Assembly (NCBI GenBank): GCA_905116865.2 | Contig: CAJHNH020007057.1 | Span: 254,100 to 318,099, forward strand | DNA from: Candidula unifasciata | Lineage: Eukaryota > Mollusca > Gastropoda > Stylommatophora > Geomitridae | DNA: 64,000 bases | Direction of reading: 5' to 3' | Part shown: positions 46,101 through 55,524 of the stretch, piece by piece | Numbering within the stretch: position 1 is the stretch's first letter | Layout of the letters: every line of letters begins with the position of its first letter | Program-made: the position numbers and the translations under genes | The notes under the pieces: model-generated | What the model saw: only the letters and a program-made list of their open reading frames with translations | Database searches by the model: none | What the model was told of the DNA's origin: nothing

Positions 46101-46286
46101 ATAATCGAAAATAGGTTACTATAACTAGACGCGCTCCTGTAGAGATCACTCAATCCACAAAATACATTTAACTGCATTTTAAAGTATGTGTATTATTTAA
46201 ATGATTAACCATATTCAGGAAATTTAAAAAAGAATGCACAGACACTTGAAACAACGGAGAAAACTCACGTCGTATACTCCAGACAT
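35838..46286 (-). CDS. ZMAT2: ZMAT2 / Snu23 spliceosomal zinc-finger protein, complete, 6 exons
   Basis: Component of the U4/U6.U5 tri-snRNP and pre-B spliceosome in the nucleus. Coding segments on the minus strand: 46286-46269, 42416-42261, 39696-39626, 38109-38036, 37481-37336 and 35978-35838. All junctions are GT/AG and phases fit, giving 606 nt, 201 aa plus stop, close to the roughly 200 aa of the human protein. Landmarks: [15 protein letters not shown] near the N-terminus; [21 protein letters not shown]; a matrin-type C2H2 finger C85-x2-C88 ... H101-x5-H107 ([19 protein letters not shown]); the [17 protein letters not shown] segment; a Lys/Glu-rich coiled region; and the conserved C-terminal MGFSGFGGS. 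An acidic insert ([11 protein letters not shown], about residues 33-43) is the main difference from the vertebrate form as I know it. Intron 1 (3.85 kb) contains two large foldback elements. Confidence 0.96.
36054..36328 (-). mobile_element. GAA-tailed SINE-like element with 13-bp TSD
   Basis: Perfect direct repeats ATACAACTAATAT at 36041-36053 and 36329-36341; in ZMAT2 intron 5; C run 36285-36296. Confidence 0.9.
36800..37085 (-). mobile_element. LINE 3' remnant
   Basis: Minus strand encodes [16 protein letters not shown] and [10 protein letters not shown]; in ZMAT2 intron 5. Confidence 0.65.
37336..37481 (-). CDS. ZMAT2: ZMAT2 exon 5
   Basis: Acceptor TTTCAG, donor GAG|GTTTGT (weaker than the other donors), 146 nt. 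Encodes [20 protein letters not shown] followed by a Lys/Glu-rich coiled segment ending VKELQEE. Confidence 0.95.
37590..37900 (+). mobile_element. LINE 3' remnant
   Basis: CEIRCLRK, then after a frameshift [17 protein letters not shown] and [13 protein letters not shown], as in LINE reverse-transcriptase tails; in ZMAT2 intron 4. Confidence 0.65.
38036..38109 (-). CDS. ZMAT2: ZMAT2 exon 4 (zinc finger)
   Basis: Acceptor GTTACAG, donor AAAC|GTAAG, 74 nt. Encodes [19 protein letters not shown] and NGKK; the last base starts the second zinc-binding His codon, completed in exon 5. Confidence 0.96.
38290..38640 (-). mobile_element. I-type LINE remnant
   Basis: Minus strand: [11 protein letters not shown] (RNase H end), [31 protein letters not shown]; related to 30181-31010. 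Confidence 0.7.
38650..38960. repeat. Possible worn LINE remnant
   Basis: Degraded sequence with LINE-tail-like short runs (GCAGAAATGGG, ACAAGGACGTCC); assignment is weak. Confidence 0.25.
39040..39335 (-). mobile_element. tRNA-derived SINE (CCGCCATGG-type), near full length
   Basis: On the minus strand: AGTAGCTGCTAGACATTTGC (A box) and GGGTTCGGATCC (B box), poly-A interior, then GTGAAGGTGGCCGGCG and the 3' end GTGTGGAAAAGGGACCTTTA. Confidence 0.85.
39626..39696 (-). CDS. ZMAT2: ZMAT2 exon 3
   Basis: Acceptor TTTGTTCAG, donor GG|GTAAG, 71 nt. Encodes [19 protein letters not shown] and the start of the Gly codon completed by exon 4. Confidence 0.94.
39725..39958 (+). mobile_element. tRNA-derived SINE (GGCTTAGGC-type)
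   Basis: GTCTGTGGCTTAGGTGCTGT head to CCTGTAAAGGATAGGCAGCT end; begins 29 bp upstream of ZMAT2 exon 3's acceptor side. Confidence 0.85.
40064..40085. repeat. Poly-G tract, 22 bases
   Basis: Uninterrupted G run. Confidence 0.95.
40117..40193. repeat. Poly-G tract, 77 bases
   Basis: Uninterrupted G, the longest homopolymer of the window, in ZMAT2 intron 2. Confidence 0.95.
40520..40650 (-). repeat. tRNA-derived SINE (GGCTTAGGC-type), 3' part
   Basis: CCTTTACAGGATGCTACAGA and GGCTGTTGTGGTTTTTCTAG, inverted 3' end only. Confidence 0.75.
40735..41065 (+). mobile_element. I-type LINE 3' remnant
   Basis: [38 protein letters not shown] and CPKYCDVDS correspond to the tail at 30181-30383. Confidence 0.65.
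41660..41950 (-). mobile_element. GAA-tailed SINE-like element
   Basis: Family landmarks; C run 41911-41922 at the usual place; faces a partial copy at 41975 on the other strand. Confidence 0.8.
41975..42110 (+). repeat. GAA-tailed SINE-like element, head half
   Basis: TCCTGTGTGGGTTACGAGAC ... AACAAGCATGTTGTGAATTT; includes a 24-base C run (42024-42047). Confidence 0.6.
42261..42416 (-). CDS. ZMAT2: ZMAT2 exon 2
   Basis: Acceptor TAATCTCCAG, donor ATAAG|GTAATG, 156 nt, phase 0 at both ends. Encodes [19 protein letters not shown], an acidic insert and [13 protein letters not shown]. Confidence 0.96.
43571..43950. mobile_element. hAT-like foldback element, 380 bp
   Basis: Arms of about 180 bp, outer ends GGCTATCCTCCGAATAACGG. 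Flanks GGGAAACA (43563-43570) and AGGAAACA (43951-43958), 7 of 8 identical. Same family as 61612-62013. In ZMAT2 intron 1. Confidence 0.9.
43962..44112 (+). repeat. Dispersed 150-170 bp repeat (five copies)
   Basis: TAAAGCCCCTACTC ... GGTGGCACTCTGTATCACAG; related to 51290, 54515, 55085 and 58765. Confidence 0.7.
44113..45412. other. Intronic (ZMAT2 intron 1), mostly unrecognised
   Basis: GGCTCTCCTCCGAACTTCTAG at about 44789 resembles the ends of the foldback family, so a worn copy may start there. No exon seen. Confidence 0.4.
45421..45880. mobile_element. hAT-like foldback element with telomere-like arms, 460 bp
   Basis: Arms of about 205 bp; the outer 67 bases are identical in both, beginning GGCTCTCCTTTAAACTACGG. 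Perfect 8-bp direct repeats CAATAATT at 45413-45420 and 45881-45888. The inner part of each arm is a degenerate telomere-like stretch (TTTGGGTTAGGGCTAGGG and similar) around a loop of about 50 bp. Confidence 0.92.
46269..46286 (-). CDS. ZMAT2: ZMAT2 exon 1 (6 codons)
   Basis: ATG TCT GGA GTA TAC GAC followed by the donor GTGAGT, encoding MSGVYD. Too short to find alone; supported because it has a strong donor, ends in phase 0, lies upstream on the same strand, and joins to [15 protein letters not shown] 3' end lies only about 80 bases upstream. Confidence 0.72.
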
Positions 46287-46365
46287 TGTCGCTGCTTGTC
46301 AATGTTTGCCAACTAAAGGTGCTCTTCTGTGTGTGAAATTATAGAAGGTCGGTCTTGGCAGGTTT

Positions 46366-47500
46366 CTATCTATCTATCTATTGTCTTCTTCACTTTTACC
46401 GGGTTGCAGCCTAGTGTCGTGGTTTAAAATATTTGTTTTGTGCCTCTCGCGTGATTTTAGTGACAGTTTTCTGGATCTTCTGGCCGTATTCAGCTACTCC
46501 ATCTATCCATTTTTTCCTGGGTCTTCCTCTGGCCTTTCTTCCCGATGTTCTACTGTAAAAGGCCTTTTAGGCAATCTGATCCGGTTGCATTCTTACTAAA
46601 TGGCCAAACCACTTCATTCTCTGTCTTTCAATATGTTTCATGCATGCTCTTGTTCCAACTTTGTCTCTAATGCTGACGTTTGTGACTCTGTCTCTTCGTG
46701 TATTGTTGGTGACTCTTCGGAGACATCGCATTTCACACGTAGTTATTTTTTGCATGTGTGATTTGTTCATTGTCCACGTTTGGTAATGATAATATAACGT
46801 AAGGATGAAAATGCTGTTGATCATCCGTTGTTTGGCTGGTAACGAGATCTTTGGATGACGAAGAAGTGGGGCCAGTTGATAGTTGACTGCATTGGCTTTT
46901 TGAACTCTAGCCTGTATCTCTTTATCGAGTCTTCCATCTTCTGTAAATATGCATCTCAAGTTCTTGAATTCTTGAACTTGTTCTAATTGTATGTCATTGA
47001 TCTTTATGTTTACATTACTGTGTTTCTTTCCTATGGTCATTACTTCAGTTTTTGAGGTGTTTATTTGCATGTCAAATTTTGTACAATTAGTGAGCAATGA
47101 ATCGACATGTTGTTGTAGTTTTTGTTCTTCTTCTTGTAACAAACATTGGTCATCTGCAAAGAGTAGTTCATTTATAATATCTGTGTTTTGGTTTGACTCC
47201 TGTGCAATTTTATCCATATATGTGATGAAGAGTAGGGGTGATAGGACACATCCTTGTCGTACTCCTGATGTAATGGGGAACCAGTCTGTCAAACCTTCCG
47301 TTGTTCTTACAGCGCTCTGGCTATTTTGATAGAGAGCCATTATGTTTCCCAATAATTGACCCGGTACACCATATTCTTCAAGAATGTTCCATAGTTTATT
47401 TCTGTTAACCCTGTCAAAAGCCTTCTCTTGATCAATGAATATAAGATTCTGGTGTTTATTATATTCGATTGTCTGTTCACAAATTTGCCGAAGAGTAAAT
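46366..47500 (-). mobile_element. LINE reverse-transcriptase fragment
   Basis: Open on the minus strand for about 310 residues: FIDQEKAFDRVNRNKLW, then GVRQGCVLSPLLF, the catalytic LFADD block, LPAKQRMINSIFILTLYY and RMKWFGHLVRMQP. A stop at 46569 is followed by degraded tail sequence and a (TAGA)n end. The 5' half of ORF2 is missing. It runs in the same direction as ZMAT2 and ends about 80 bp before the ZMAT2 start codon. Confidence 0.88.
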
Positions 47501-47591
47501 GGCAGGTTTGCCAGATCGAAATTTAGAAAAATTGGCCAAACAAAACGTGCCAGGATATAACAATTGCAAATTCATACTTACATTATATGAA

Positions 47592-47822
47592 AGTTGGCGT
47601 CTGTTGCTTAGGCGTTGCCAACGCGCTTCGTTATGTCGGGGTGCCGGGTTCGATCCATGCTGCAGACGGTTTGTCTTGCGATGGGTTCGACCGTCGTACC
47701 GAGAGCCGAACGTCCATAAAGCAATGGCAAACTACAGGACGTAAATTTGCCTAAATATACACAACAGCCAGAAAGTGCTGGTGTTGGTTCTGCAAGGTTC
47801 TGTAAAGGATACACAGCTAATT
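47592..47822 (+). mobile_element. tRNA-derived SINE (GGCTTAGGC-type)
   Basis: GCGTCTGTTGCTTAGGCGTT (A box), GGGTTCGATCC (B box), GCAATGGCAAACTACAGGAC and TGTAAAGGATACACAGCTAA. Confidence 0.88.
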
Positions 47823-48036
47823 TATTTATTATGATAAGAAAATCTCCAAATAGAGGTCATCACGTCTCTACTGAAGCCAGTAATATACACTTTGTCAGAT
47901 AAAAAAAAATTCTTTAACGTTTCAGGCGATGCAGTAAAGTCCTTGTTGTATTTTTTTTTTTTTTTTTTATAAAAGCAGCTGTGTTCTTATTCGCACTGTT
48001 GCCTCAGAAATTGCAGCTATGTTCTATTTAGAGCTT

Positions 48037-48261
48037 TTATTTTGACTGAATAGAGAACATCCTTTCTATAATAGCATTACTACCTGGAGTTATTAGATAA
48101 GTCAGAGCAACCGCTACAAGCTCTTTAAATGATACATTATGAAGAACACATTTCCAAAACTTTTCATTGCAGGTTGAAAATCCATCTTTCTTAAGATTTT
48201 TCTGGCGCACGGACAACTTTTGGTGTAGTTCATGAAGATCGGCTTTTGTTCTAGCGATCAA
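48037..48261 (-). pseudogene. hAT transposase C-terminal remnant
   Basis: A 74-aa open stretch contains LITPGSNAIIERMFSIQSK, resembling the hAT dimerisation motif (P-x-S/N-x2-x-ER-x-FS). Stops follow at once. No other transposase domain is seen, so it is a fragment. Confidence 0.5.
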
Positions 48262-48362
48262 ACCAGCCCCTTTTTATTAGAACATTATTAAAGCCACAGT
48301 TTTGTCGTTTCTAGTTCCGGGGGAATCAATGTTCAGCACAGCTTTATTTAATTTGATTGGAC

Positions 48363-48955
48363 TCCCTGACAAGATGACAGAGTGTGTGCTGTTTTGACTC
48401 CCCTACAAGATGAAAGATGACAGGGTGTGTGCTGTACGGACTCCCCGACAAGATGACAGGTCTTGTGCTGTACGGATTCCCCGACAAGATGACAGAGTGT
48501 GTGCTGTACGGACTCCCCGACAAGATGTCAGGGCTTGTGCGGTACGGATTCCCCGACAAGATGATAGAGTGTGTGCTGTACTGACTCCCCGACAAGATGA
48601 CAGGGTGTGTGCTGTACGGACTCCCCGACAAGATGTCAGGGTGTGTGCTGTACGGACTCCCCGACAAGATGACAGGGTGTGTGCTGTACTGACTCCCCGA
48701 CAAGATGACAGGGTGTGTGCTGTACTGACTCCCCGACAAGATGACAGGGTGTGTGCTGTACTGACTTCCCGACAAGATGACAGGCGCATTGCTTACTGAC
48801 TCCCCGACAAGGTGACAGGGTGTATGTAGTACTGACTCCCCGACAAGATGACAGAGCTTGTGCTGTATTGACTCCCCGACAAGATGACAGGGTGTGTGCT
48901 GTATTGACTCCCCGACAAGATAAGAGGCGCATTGCTTACTGACTCCCCGACAGTA
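48363..48955. repeat. 36-bp minisatellite, about 16 units
   Basis: Unit GACAAGATGACAGGGTGTGT plus GCTGTACGGACTCCCC. As a multiple of 3, it is open on both strands with a fixed 12-residue period (DDRVCAVRTPRQ on plus); no gene context. Confidence 0.95.
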
Positions 48956-48959
48956 TGAC

Positions 48960-49769
48960 AGGGTTTGTTTGTAACATTAAAATTATCTTGAAGGATGGCA
49001 TACTGAACTTCTTTGCTTTGATATGCGTTATATCTTCACCCCATTGGATTCAATGAATAAATTAACTAGACTCAGTTCTGTGGTAATCTTCAAAGAAGTT
49101 GGTTTGATGTTAATCTTCACCTATATGGTTTTAATAATTAAATTGTTTCAAGTTCTAAAATGAAATTATTTTTGTGAATTCCAAACATTCCTTGATTTGT
49201 CTGTGTTCTGTGGTAATTTTTAATAATCTTCATTACAACAATATTCATTTTAATCCATTCTGTAGCTTTGTCAATGTAATTTGTTCTTTAAATTGAATTA
49301 TCTTAAAATGTTATGAATTTAAATTAACCTTAATGGATGTTGTATGTTTTTGTTGTAATGGTTCTATAATCAAATTAATTTGGGTGAGTTATGAAGCTTT
49401 TACTTGCTGGGGCTTTATTTTAATGGGTTCTTTGGCATCTTTATCTCTATTGAGTTCTGTGTTGAGACATTATATATTATCGATGGGAGAAGATTGAAAC
49501 ACTTATTGAGTCATCCCTGCTACACGAATTATATGTTTCTCAAATGTCAATTCAGAAATCAATATAATCGAAGCATAAGATAGTTGTAAATATACGGATT
49601 GTAAGTGTGTGTTATTCTATGATTGAAATACTGCGGATTGGTAATTTGATTATGTTGCCGACATTCTGCAAAATTCAATATACCAGTGTGCTACGGGAAC
49701 ACTTAGCACCTACACCTCGAGACAGCTGCCGGAGACGGAGCACCAACGGGTATGCCCGGTGTGCTGTGA
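48960..49769. other. A/T-rich intergenic stretch
   Basis: Nothing recognised. Confidence 0.4.
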
Positions 49770-49890
49770 TGTCGATTCTTAAGCGTCGCGGCGAGGGACA
49801 GTTTGCGATCCTTTTCTTGATGGACATCAATGACTATTGTCATTCCATGTCGGGTACAAGCTCTTTAATGTCATCAGTCTATTTCTCTTA
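49770..49890. repeat. Dispersed repeat (as at 1010)
   Basis: TTAAGCGTCGCGGCGAGGGA ... CTATTGTCATTCCATGTCGG; preceded by a short I-type LINE-like tail. Confidence 0.45.
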
Positions 49891-50014
49891 GTTGGTCCCT
49901 CTCCAGGAATGCAGTCAGTAGGCCAAACACTTCAAGAAAGATTATAATCTCACATGTACGAAATCCGACAAGCCCTGTTCAGACGTGAGATTATAATGGA
50001 ATCCTTACTCTATG

Positions 50015-50017
<3 letters not shown>

Positions 50018-50094
<77 letters not shown>
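50018..50094. repeat. (CT)n microsatellite
   Basis: About 38 uninterrupted CT units. Confidence 0.97.
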
Positions 50095-50099
<5 letters not shown>

Positions 50100-50234
50100 T
50101 CTCGTCTTCTTATCTTCCGACTTTCTTCGTTGCCGCGTGCCTGAATACAAATCTAAAGTGTTTACGAGTTAGTTTTTGCCATCGCATGTCGGAGATATAT
50201 GTTCAGACAAATTACTGCAGGAAAAAAATGAAAA

Positions 50235-50620
<386 letters not shown>

Positions 50621-50699
<79 letters not shown>

Positions 50700-50701
50700 C
50701 C

Positions 50702-50781
<80 letters not shown>

Positions 50782-50782
50782 C
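50621..50782. repeat. Duplicated (AT)n(GA)n block
   Basis: (AT)n to 50679, (GA)n to 50699, CCATT, then the same order again to 50782. Confidence 0.95.
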
Positions 50783-50799
50783 CATTCGGCACTAGGTGG

Positions 50800-51130
50800 G
50801 TAATGTGGTCTCCATTCCCCGCTGTTTGCATTTTTGATGGGTACAAAGATTTGTCGTAAGACTCTGTTTTAGAAAACTTGTAATAAGGCTTCATTTCTTT
50901 TAGTTGTGCTCCACGTTTCAAAACCATATAAAACGACTGATCTAATTAACATTTTATATATTTTGATCTTGGTGTTGCGAGACGGACACTTTGACTTTAG
51001 CAGATGTTGAAGTGCATAGTATGTGCTCTCATACTGCATTCGGTTTTTTATCTTTTTTTGTCGGTCTCGGGCTCACTTCCCTCTCCTCTTTTAGTATATG
51101 ACTTGTATGGTATGGCATGGCATTGTAACG
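50800..51130 (-). mobile_element. LINE reverse-transcriptase C-terminal remnant
   Basis: Minus strand encodes VVLYGFETWSTTKRNEALL, then after a stop NRVLRQIFVPIKNANSGEW, matching the LYG-x-E-x-W and FERKVLR-type blocks of LINEs. Confidence 0.65.
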
Positions 51131-51289
51131 TATTCTCTCTTAAGTGGGCAAGCCAATTTATTTGCTGTCTTCATATCAAGCGTAATATTAGTTCTTTAGG
51201 CTTATTATCTTACAGTAAAGCCTCGTTAAAATGAATTCCATAAAGCGAAAAATAAAAAGTTCATGTTAAAAAGTTGGTGCTAACTGACT

Positions 51290-51475
51290 GACTGACTGAC
51301 TTTCTACCCCACAAGGACATCACACAAGCGACAAACACAAGGTGCCACCATGTGGGTGAGGATCACCGTAGAGAGGTCCCATAAACCGCGTTCAGCCTTA
51401 GGCCATATTTATGGCCAGGCTATATTGCGGCCCCTGGAAAACGCCAGAGTAGGGCTTCAAATAACGAAAAATTTC
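51290..51475 (-). repeat. Dispersed 150-170 bp repeat
   Basis: CTTTCTACCCCACAAGGACA ... TATATTGCGGCCCCTGG; preceded by (ACTG)n. Confidence 0.7.
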
Positions 51476-51539
51476 ATCCTAATAAGGACGAGAAGTAGAT
51501 AGCACTGAGTTGGTGCTAACAGGAGATTACTAGTTATAC

Positions 51540-51808
51540 ATAACTGGAGGTGTTGTTCGTCCATCGCGAATGGTGAATACCACTTTTCATCCAAAGAATA
51601 ATGATTATGAGTACGAAGGTGGCCGATTAGTCCAATATGAGCCCGAAATTTTCTTGAGCAGTGCGCACAACAGGTGGAAGCCGCAGTAAGTGTTGGATTA
51701 GTAATTCTGTTCTTTCTAGTCTGCCTCCATTTCTCTGCTTGTGCAACCTCTGCTGCCTCGCAGGTCGATACACCACGCCTGAGGGATGTACGCCACCCAA
51801 AGAGGTCC
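51540..51808 (-). mobile_element. LINE 3' remnant with C-terminal zinc finger
   Basis: Minus strand: RGVSTCEAAEVAQAEKW, then CAHCSRKFRAHIGLIGHLRT followed by His, the C2H2 finger that ends some LINE ORF2 proteins. Confidence 0.75.
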
Positions 51809-52555
51809 TTTTTTTTTTTTTTTTTGTATGTTGCTAGTATTTTTGTAAGTCTGTTTTTACATTCGTTGCCGTTTGTGCGTGTTATTGTGGTGTTGTTTGT
51901 GAGTGCATTCAAATTTTATTCAACATACAAAAAAGAAATGGAAAAGTAACAAAACAAAGAGAGAAAGGAAAAAGTACTGGGGCGGGGGAAATAAAGAAAA
52001 GAGGGACTCCATTCATTTAATTTAAAGGACTAGCTTCTCCTGGGTCCTTTTGATGAGAAACTTCTCCGCGAGGGTGGAGTGTCCGGGTACGAGGCGTAAT
52101 TCCGCGTCGCTAGCTGTTGCTAGGGGCCACTGACACCCTCTGCACTTGAGATCCCACTTTGCATGTGATGTTGTCCCTGTTTTCATGGTACAGCCGCTGC
52201 ACTGGATCTCCCAGTAGCAAGGGTTGTTGTCCTCCGTTTCTCCAGTTCTGGCTTCTCTTGTCTTTTTTTTTCGGGGTGCTTTCACTTCTTGGTTTGTCTT
52301 GTCCGATTTTAGGTACTGTCGGTGATGTGTCGTTTGAACTGGCTGGCCGGTTCCTTTTTTTTTGTTCTTTTTCTTCTTGTTTGCAGTGGTCTTCTGAACT
52401 CCTGTACCTTCTTCTTCTGCAGATGACTGTGCGTCCTCGGAAGAAATCTCTTCCTTCTGCGGCTCATCTTCTGCTTCTTGGGAGGACTCTATCAGGGGTG
52501 GAAAAACCTCCTCTTGTGGGATTGTTTTTGCACGTCGCTGTGTTGATGCCAACAA
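51809..52555 (-). mobile_element. Probable poly(A)-tailed retro-insertion with a zinc-ribbon-like ORF
   Basis: A 177-aa frame (52555-52022) has an acidic first third (SSEDAQSSAEEE), a Lys-rich middle and four Cys in two CxxC pairs (CSGC ... CRGC). It is followed by AATAAA (51920-51915) and 17 A (51825-51809), then LINE sequence. I do not recognise the protein; upstream an adjacent frame (52680-52575) continues in a shifted phase, so the copy looks decayed. Confidence 0.45.
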
Positions 52556-52576
52556 ATTTTAGAGTGAATTTATAGA

Positions 52577-53494
52577 GCCTTTTCCCCCTCGCTGTGACCT
52601 TTACCCTTGTTGGAACTCCCCATAAAATAGTCTCTTTGGGAGGCAATAGTCCTGCATGCAAATCAGGTGACCAGCCCAACGCAGCTAATAATTCTTCAGC
52701 ACAGTATCTGGGATCTTATTTTGCCATTTGATTTTGAGCAGCTTTCTGAATCAAGCTATATGAAACTATCCCCCCCCCCCCCGACAATTTGATGAAAATT
52801 GATTGAAATTGGCTTGCGCGAGGACTTGAATTTAAGCGAGGAAGAGTTGCGCAATTCGCCGACCTCACTCTCTCGCCTGTGTCCATTTTTATCCAATGGC
52901 AGGACAATGTCGAGACGATTGAAATGGACCTAGTTGCAATGGATGACCAAAGCGTTTTAAGTGTCCTGCTTTGCTCGAAGCTCCCCACAAAGCCTGCTAT
53001 TTATCGCCTTCTTGTCCGTTGAATCCAAAAAAAAAAAAAGTCCTTATTTATAGAGGCATTCTAAGGGTGACTGACGGTGGTCCAAAGGACGTTATGTGGA
53101 AAAGCTCGCTCTCCTACGAAATACGCCTGGCCAAATCAAAGGGAGACCAAACAAAACTGGAAACACCAAGTAAGAAGAGGAATGACATGTACAAGTAAAA
53201 ACAGGGTGGAGGACGAGCGGTCTGAATCGGATGGAAGCATCAAGCCCAGAAATGGCGCAAACACTAGAATTCAGTCACGAAAGTGACACAAATAACCCAG
53301 ACCACACATATAGGCGGAGACTGTTAGCAGCCTCGGCTAGCTAGCAGCAGTCTGAAAGTGGTCGACCTTTTAATTTTTTTCTCAAAAGGAACTGGAACTG
53401 GAACCGGGTGACTGACGTATCATATGACTCAGCCACGACCGGCCCCAGCTGACGGGCCATGCTGCTGACGTCATCGGGTCGGGCAACCCAAGCG
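52577..53494. other. Unresolved sequence upstream of the retro-insertion
   Basis: Partly continues the 52022-52555 unit in another frame; a C13 run is at 52770-52782. No gene recognised. Confidence 0.3.
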
Positions 53495-53500
53495 TTAAAG

Positions 53501-53695
53501 CAGTGGTTCTTAAACAAGAAATTAACTATTTTCGACAGTGGCGAGGCAAGACAACCTAAATTTTAACTTTTAAGTATCTATATGTCTTCTTTAATAATCT
53601 CCACATTTTGAGCCGATCTTTCTTACTGCCGCTGCACCCCTGGCATACACTCAAGGCATCACGGGGTGCGTGGACAACCAGTTTGAGAACCGCTG
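53501..53695. mobile_element. hAT-type MITE with 8-bp TSD
   Basis: 195 bp; ends CAGTGGTTCTTAAA and TTTGAGAACCGCTG (inverted). Flanks CGTTAAAG (53493-53500) and CGTTAACG (53696-53703), 7 of 8. Confidence 0.85.
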
Positions 53696-53854
53696 CGTTA
53701 ACGCATCGTAAGCCCGACGCAGTGTCGTCAACAGCACGTCCTATCAGCTGGAGCCGGTCGTGACTCAGCACACATGCGATGCCAATGTGCAGAGACGTTG
53801 ATTGTGATAACATAACACAGAAGAGGAGATCCAAGCACTTATTAGGAGGATTTT

Positions 53855-54125
53855 GCCCTGTGTGGGTTCTGGGGCCCCAATGTGGGGGAAACAAAAATAG
53901 ACCCCCTGCCTTCACAGCAAGCATGTTGTAAGAGTGAATTAACTGGGGACTTCCTTCGAAGTCGGAGTGCATGTGCCCGAGAGGCAAGGATCAACCATCT
54001 GCACACACAAATAAGACAGTAAAACGGGTGTACACACATAACTCAGGCCCTGACACAAGGCCAAAGTTCAAATGGAAGAACCAGGACTTTCTGTCGGAGA
54101 ATACAGCCGGTAAACAAAGAAGAAG
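53855..54125 (+). mobile_element. GAA-tailed SINE-like element with 14-bp TSD
   Basis: Direct repeats ATTAGGAGGATTTT (53841-53854) and ATTAGGATGATTTG (54126-54139). Confidence 0.85.
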
Positions 54126-54244
54126 ATTAGGATGATTTGTTGACTAAATAGATAATTAACAGTGTAAATCATAAGGAATTGACAATGACAATCTTATTCA
54201 AAGGACTACTTATGCTTCCTCCATGTGTCATGTAACTAGCGAAT

Positions 54245-54370
54245 GAACAGTTTATATTTCTTTGAAACGTGTCTTAATAGTGCTCTTGACAGAGCTCACC
54301 AACGAACGTTACATCTCCCGCCGACACTTGATGAGGTACAAGGTGGAAGAAAAGAAGAAGAACCAGCGAA
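54245..54370 (+). mobile_element. LINE 3' remnant
   Basis: RAHQRTLHLPPTLDEVQGG, related to 26490-26630 on the other strand. Confidence 0.55.
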
Positions 54371-54514
54371 TGAACATCTTTTATTTCCATGCACCGTGTG
54401 GGAACTTTCTTGCTCATCCGAACTCATTAATTTATTCAGAACATAAGGGGTTTCACTCGGGGGGAGCTACTTTCCCTCCTCGACAAACTCAATGCTAACG
54501 GGAAAGGCAAATAA

Positions 54515-54675
54515 TCCGACTGACTGACTTTCTACCCCACCAGGACATCACACAAGCGATAAACACCCGATGACACAAAGTGCCACCGCGTTCAGACAAC
54601 TAGCCATATTTGTGGCCTGCCTATATTGCGGCCCCTGGCAAAAGCCAGGTTGGGGCTTCTAATAACAAAAAATTT
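54515..54675 (-). repeat. Dispersed 150-170 bp repeat
   Basis: GACTTTCTACCCCACCAGGA ... AGCCAGGTTGGGGCTTC. Confidence 0.75.
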
Positions 54676-55084
54676 TAATAATTTTTTCTAAGCATTTTCT
54701 TTAATTATAGCCGTACAGTAACGGCGACAAAAATAATTATTGAATTACTGTTGGGACTGTAAGTAATTCTCCGAAAATGGTTACAGCTCTCAATTTGCAG
54801 GGCTTTGGGCGTAAAATAATTGATATTTCGTCAATACATTGCAGGTAAGCATCTATCAGTTTTGAAATATCGTGTCTTATTCAAATAATCCATGCGAAAT
54901 TACGCATGCTTATCATTGACAATTAAATGCATTGTTAATTAATATGTTAGTTCGAAAATCAAATTGACTACTTTGCCAGATCTGTAAGTCTATAAATTAA
55001 TAGGTTATGTCCCTTAGTACTTACTTATGTCCCTTATATGAGAAATATGCACATAGCATCCCATGCTAGATGCATTTTTATTTT
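54676..55084. other. A/T-rich stretch, nothing recognised
   Basis: No feature seen. Confidence 0.4.
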
Positions 55085-55245
55085 TTTTAAAGCCACACTC
55101 CGGCCATTGTCAGTGGCCCTAATATAACCCAACCTGTGGGTTTATCGGGGTTTCTGGGACCTGTCCCCCGGTGATCCTTACCGCATAGTGGCACTTTATG
55201 TCACCGATTGTTTGTCACTCGGTGTGGTGTCCTGGTGGGGTTGAA
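55085..55245 (+). repeat. Dispersed 150-170 bp repeat
   Basis: TAAAGCCACACTCCGGCC ... GGTGGGGTTGAAC; same order as 43962-44112. Confidence 0.7.
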
Positions 55246-55317
55246 CATGTGTGTGTGTATACAAACACGTATACAAGCATTCCCACGTGGGTGTGCAGAC
55301 GTGCATGTTTTGATTTT

Positions 55318-55331
55318 ATATATATATATAT

Positions 55332-55395
<64 letters not shown>
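55318..55395. repeat. (TA)n(GA)n microsatellite
   Basis: Short TA run, then about 30 GA units. Confidence 0.97.
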
Positions 55396-55396
<1 letters not shown>

Positions 55397-55524
55397 ATTG
55401 CCAATCAGATGTCTCAAACAACATTCTATAAATTATCAAAAAATGTTAGCATTGCAGCGAAGATTGCAGCAGAGGAAGCGATAAGCCGAGCAGCTTTGAT
55501 AAACATTTTCCTCGCAAGCAGGTA

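Noticed and set aside
46991..47329. 112-aa plus-strand frame
   Set aside because: Shadow of the LINE reverse transcriptase on the other strand.
48344..48932. Several 98-143 aa frames on both strands
   Set aside because: Artefact of the 36-bp tandem repeat; no start context, splice sites or neighbours.
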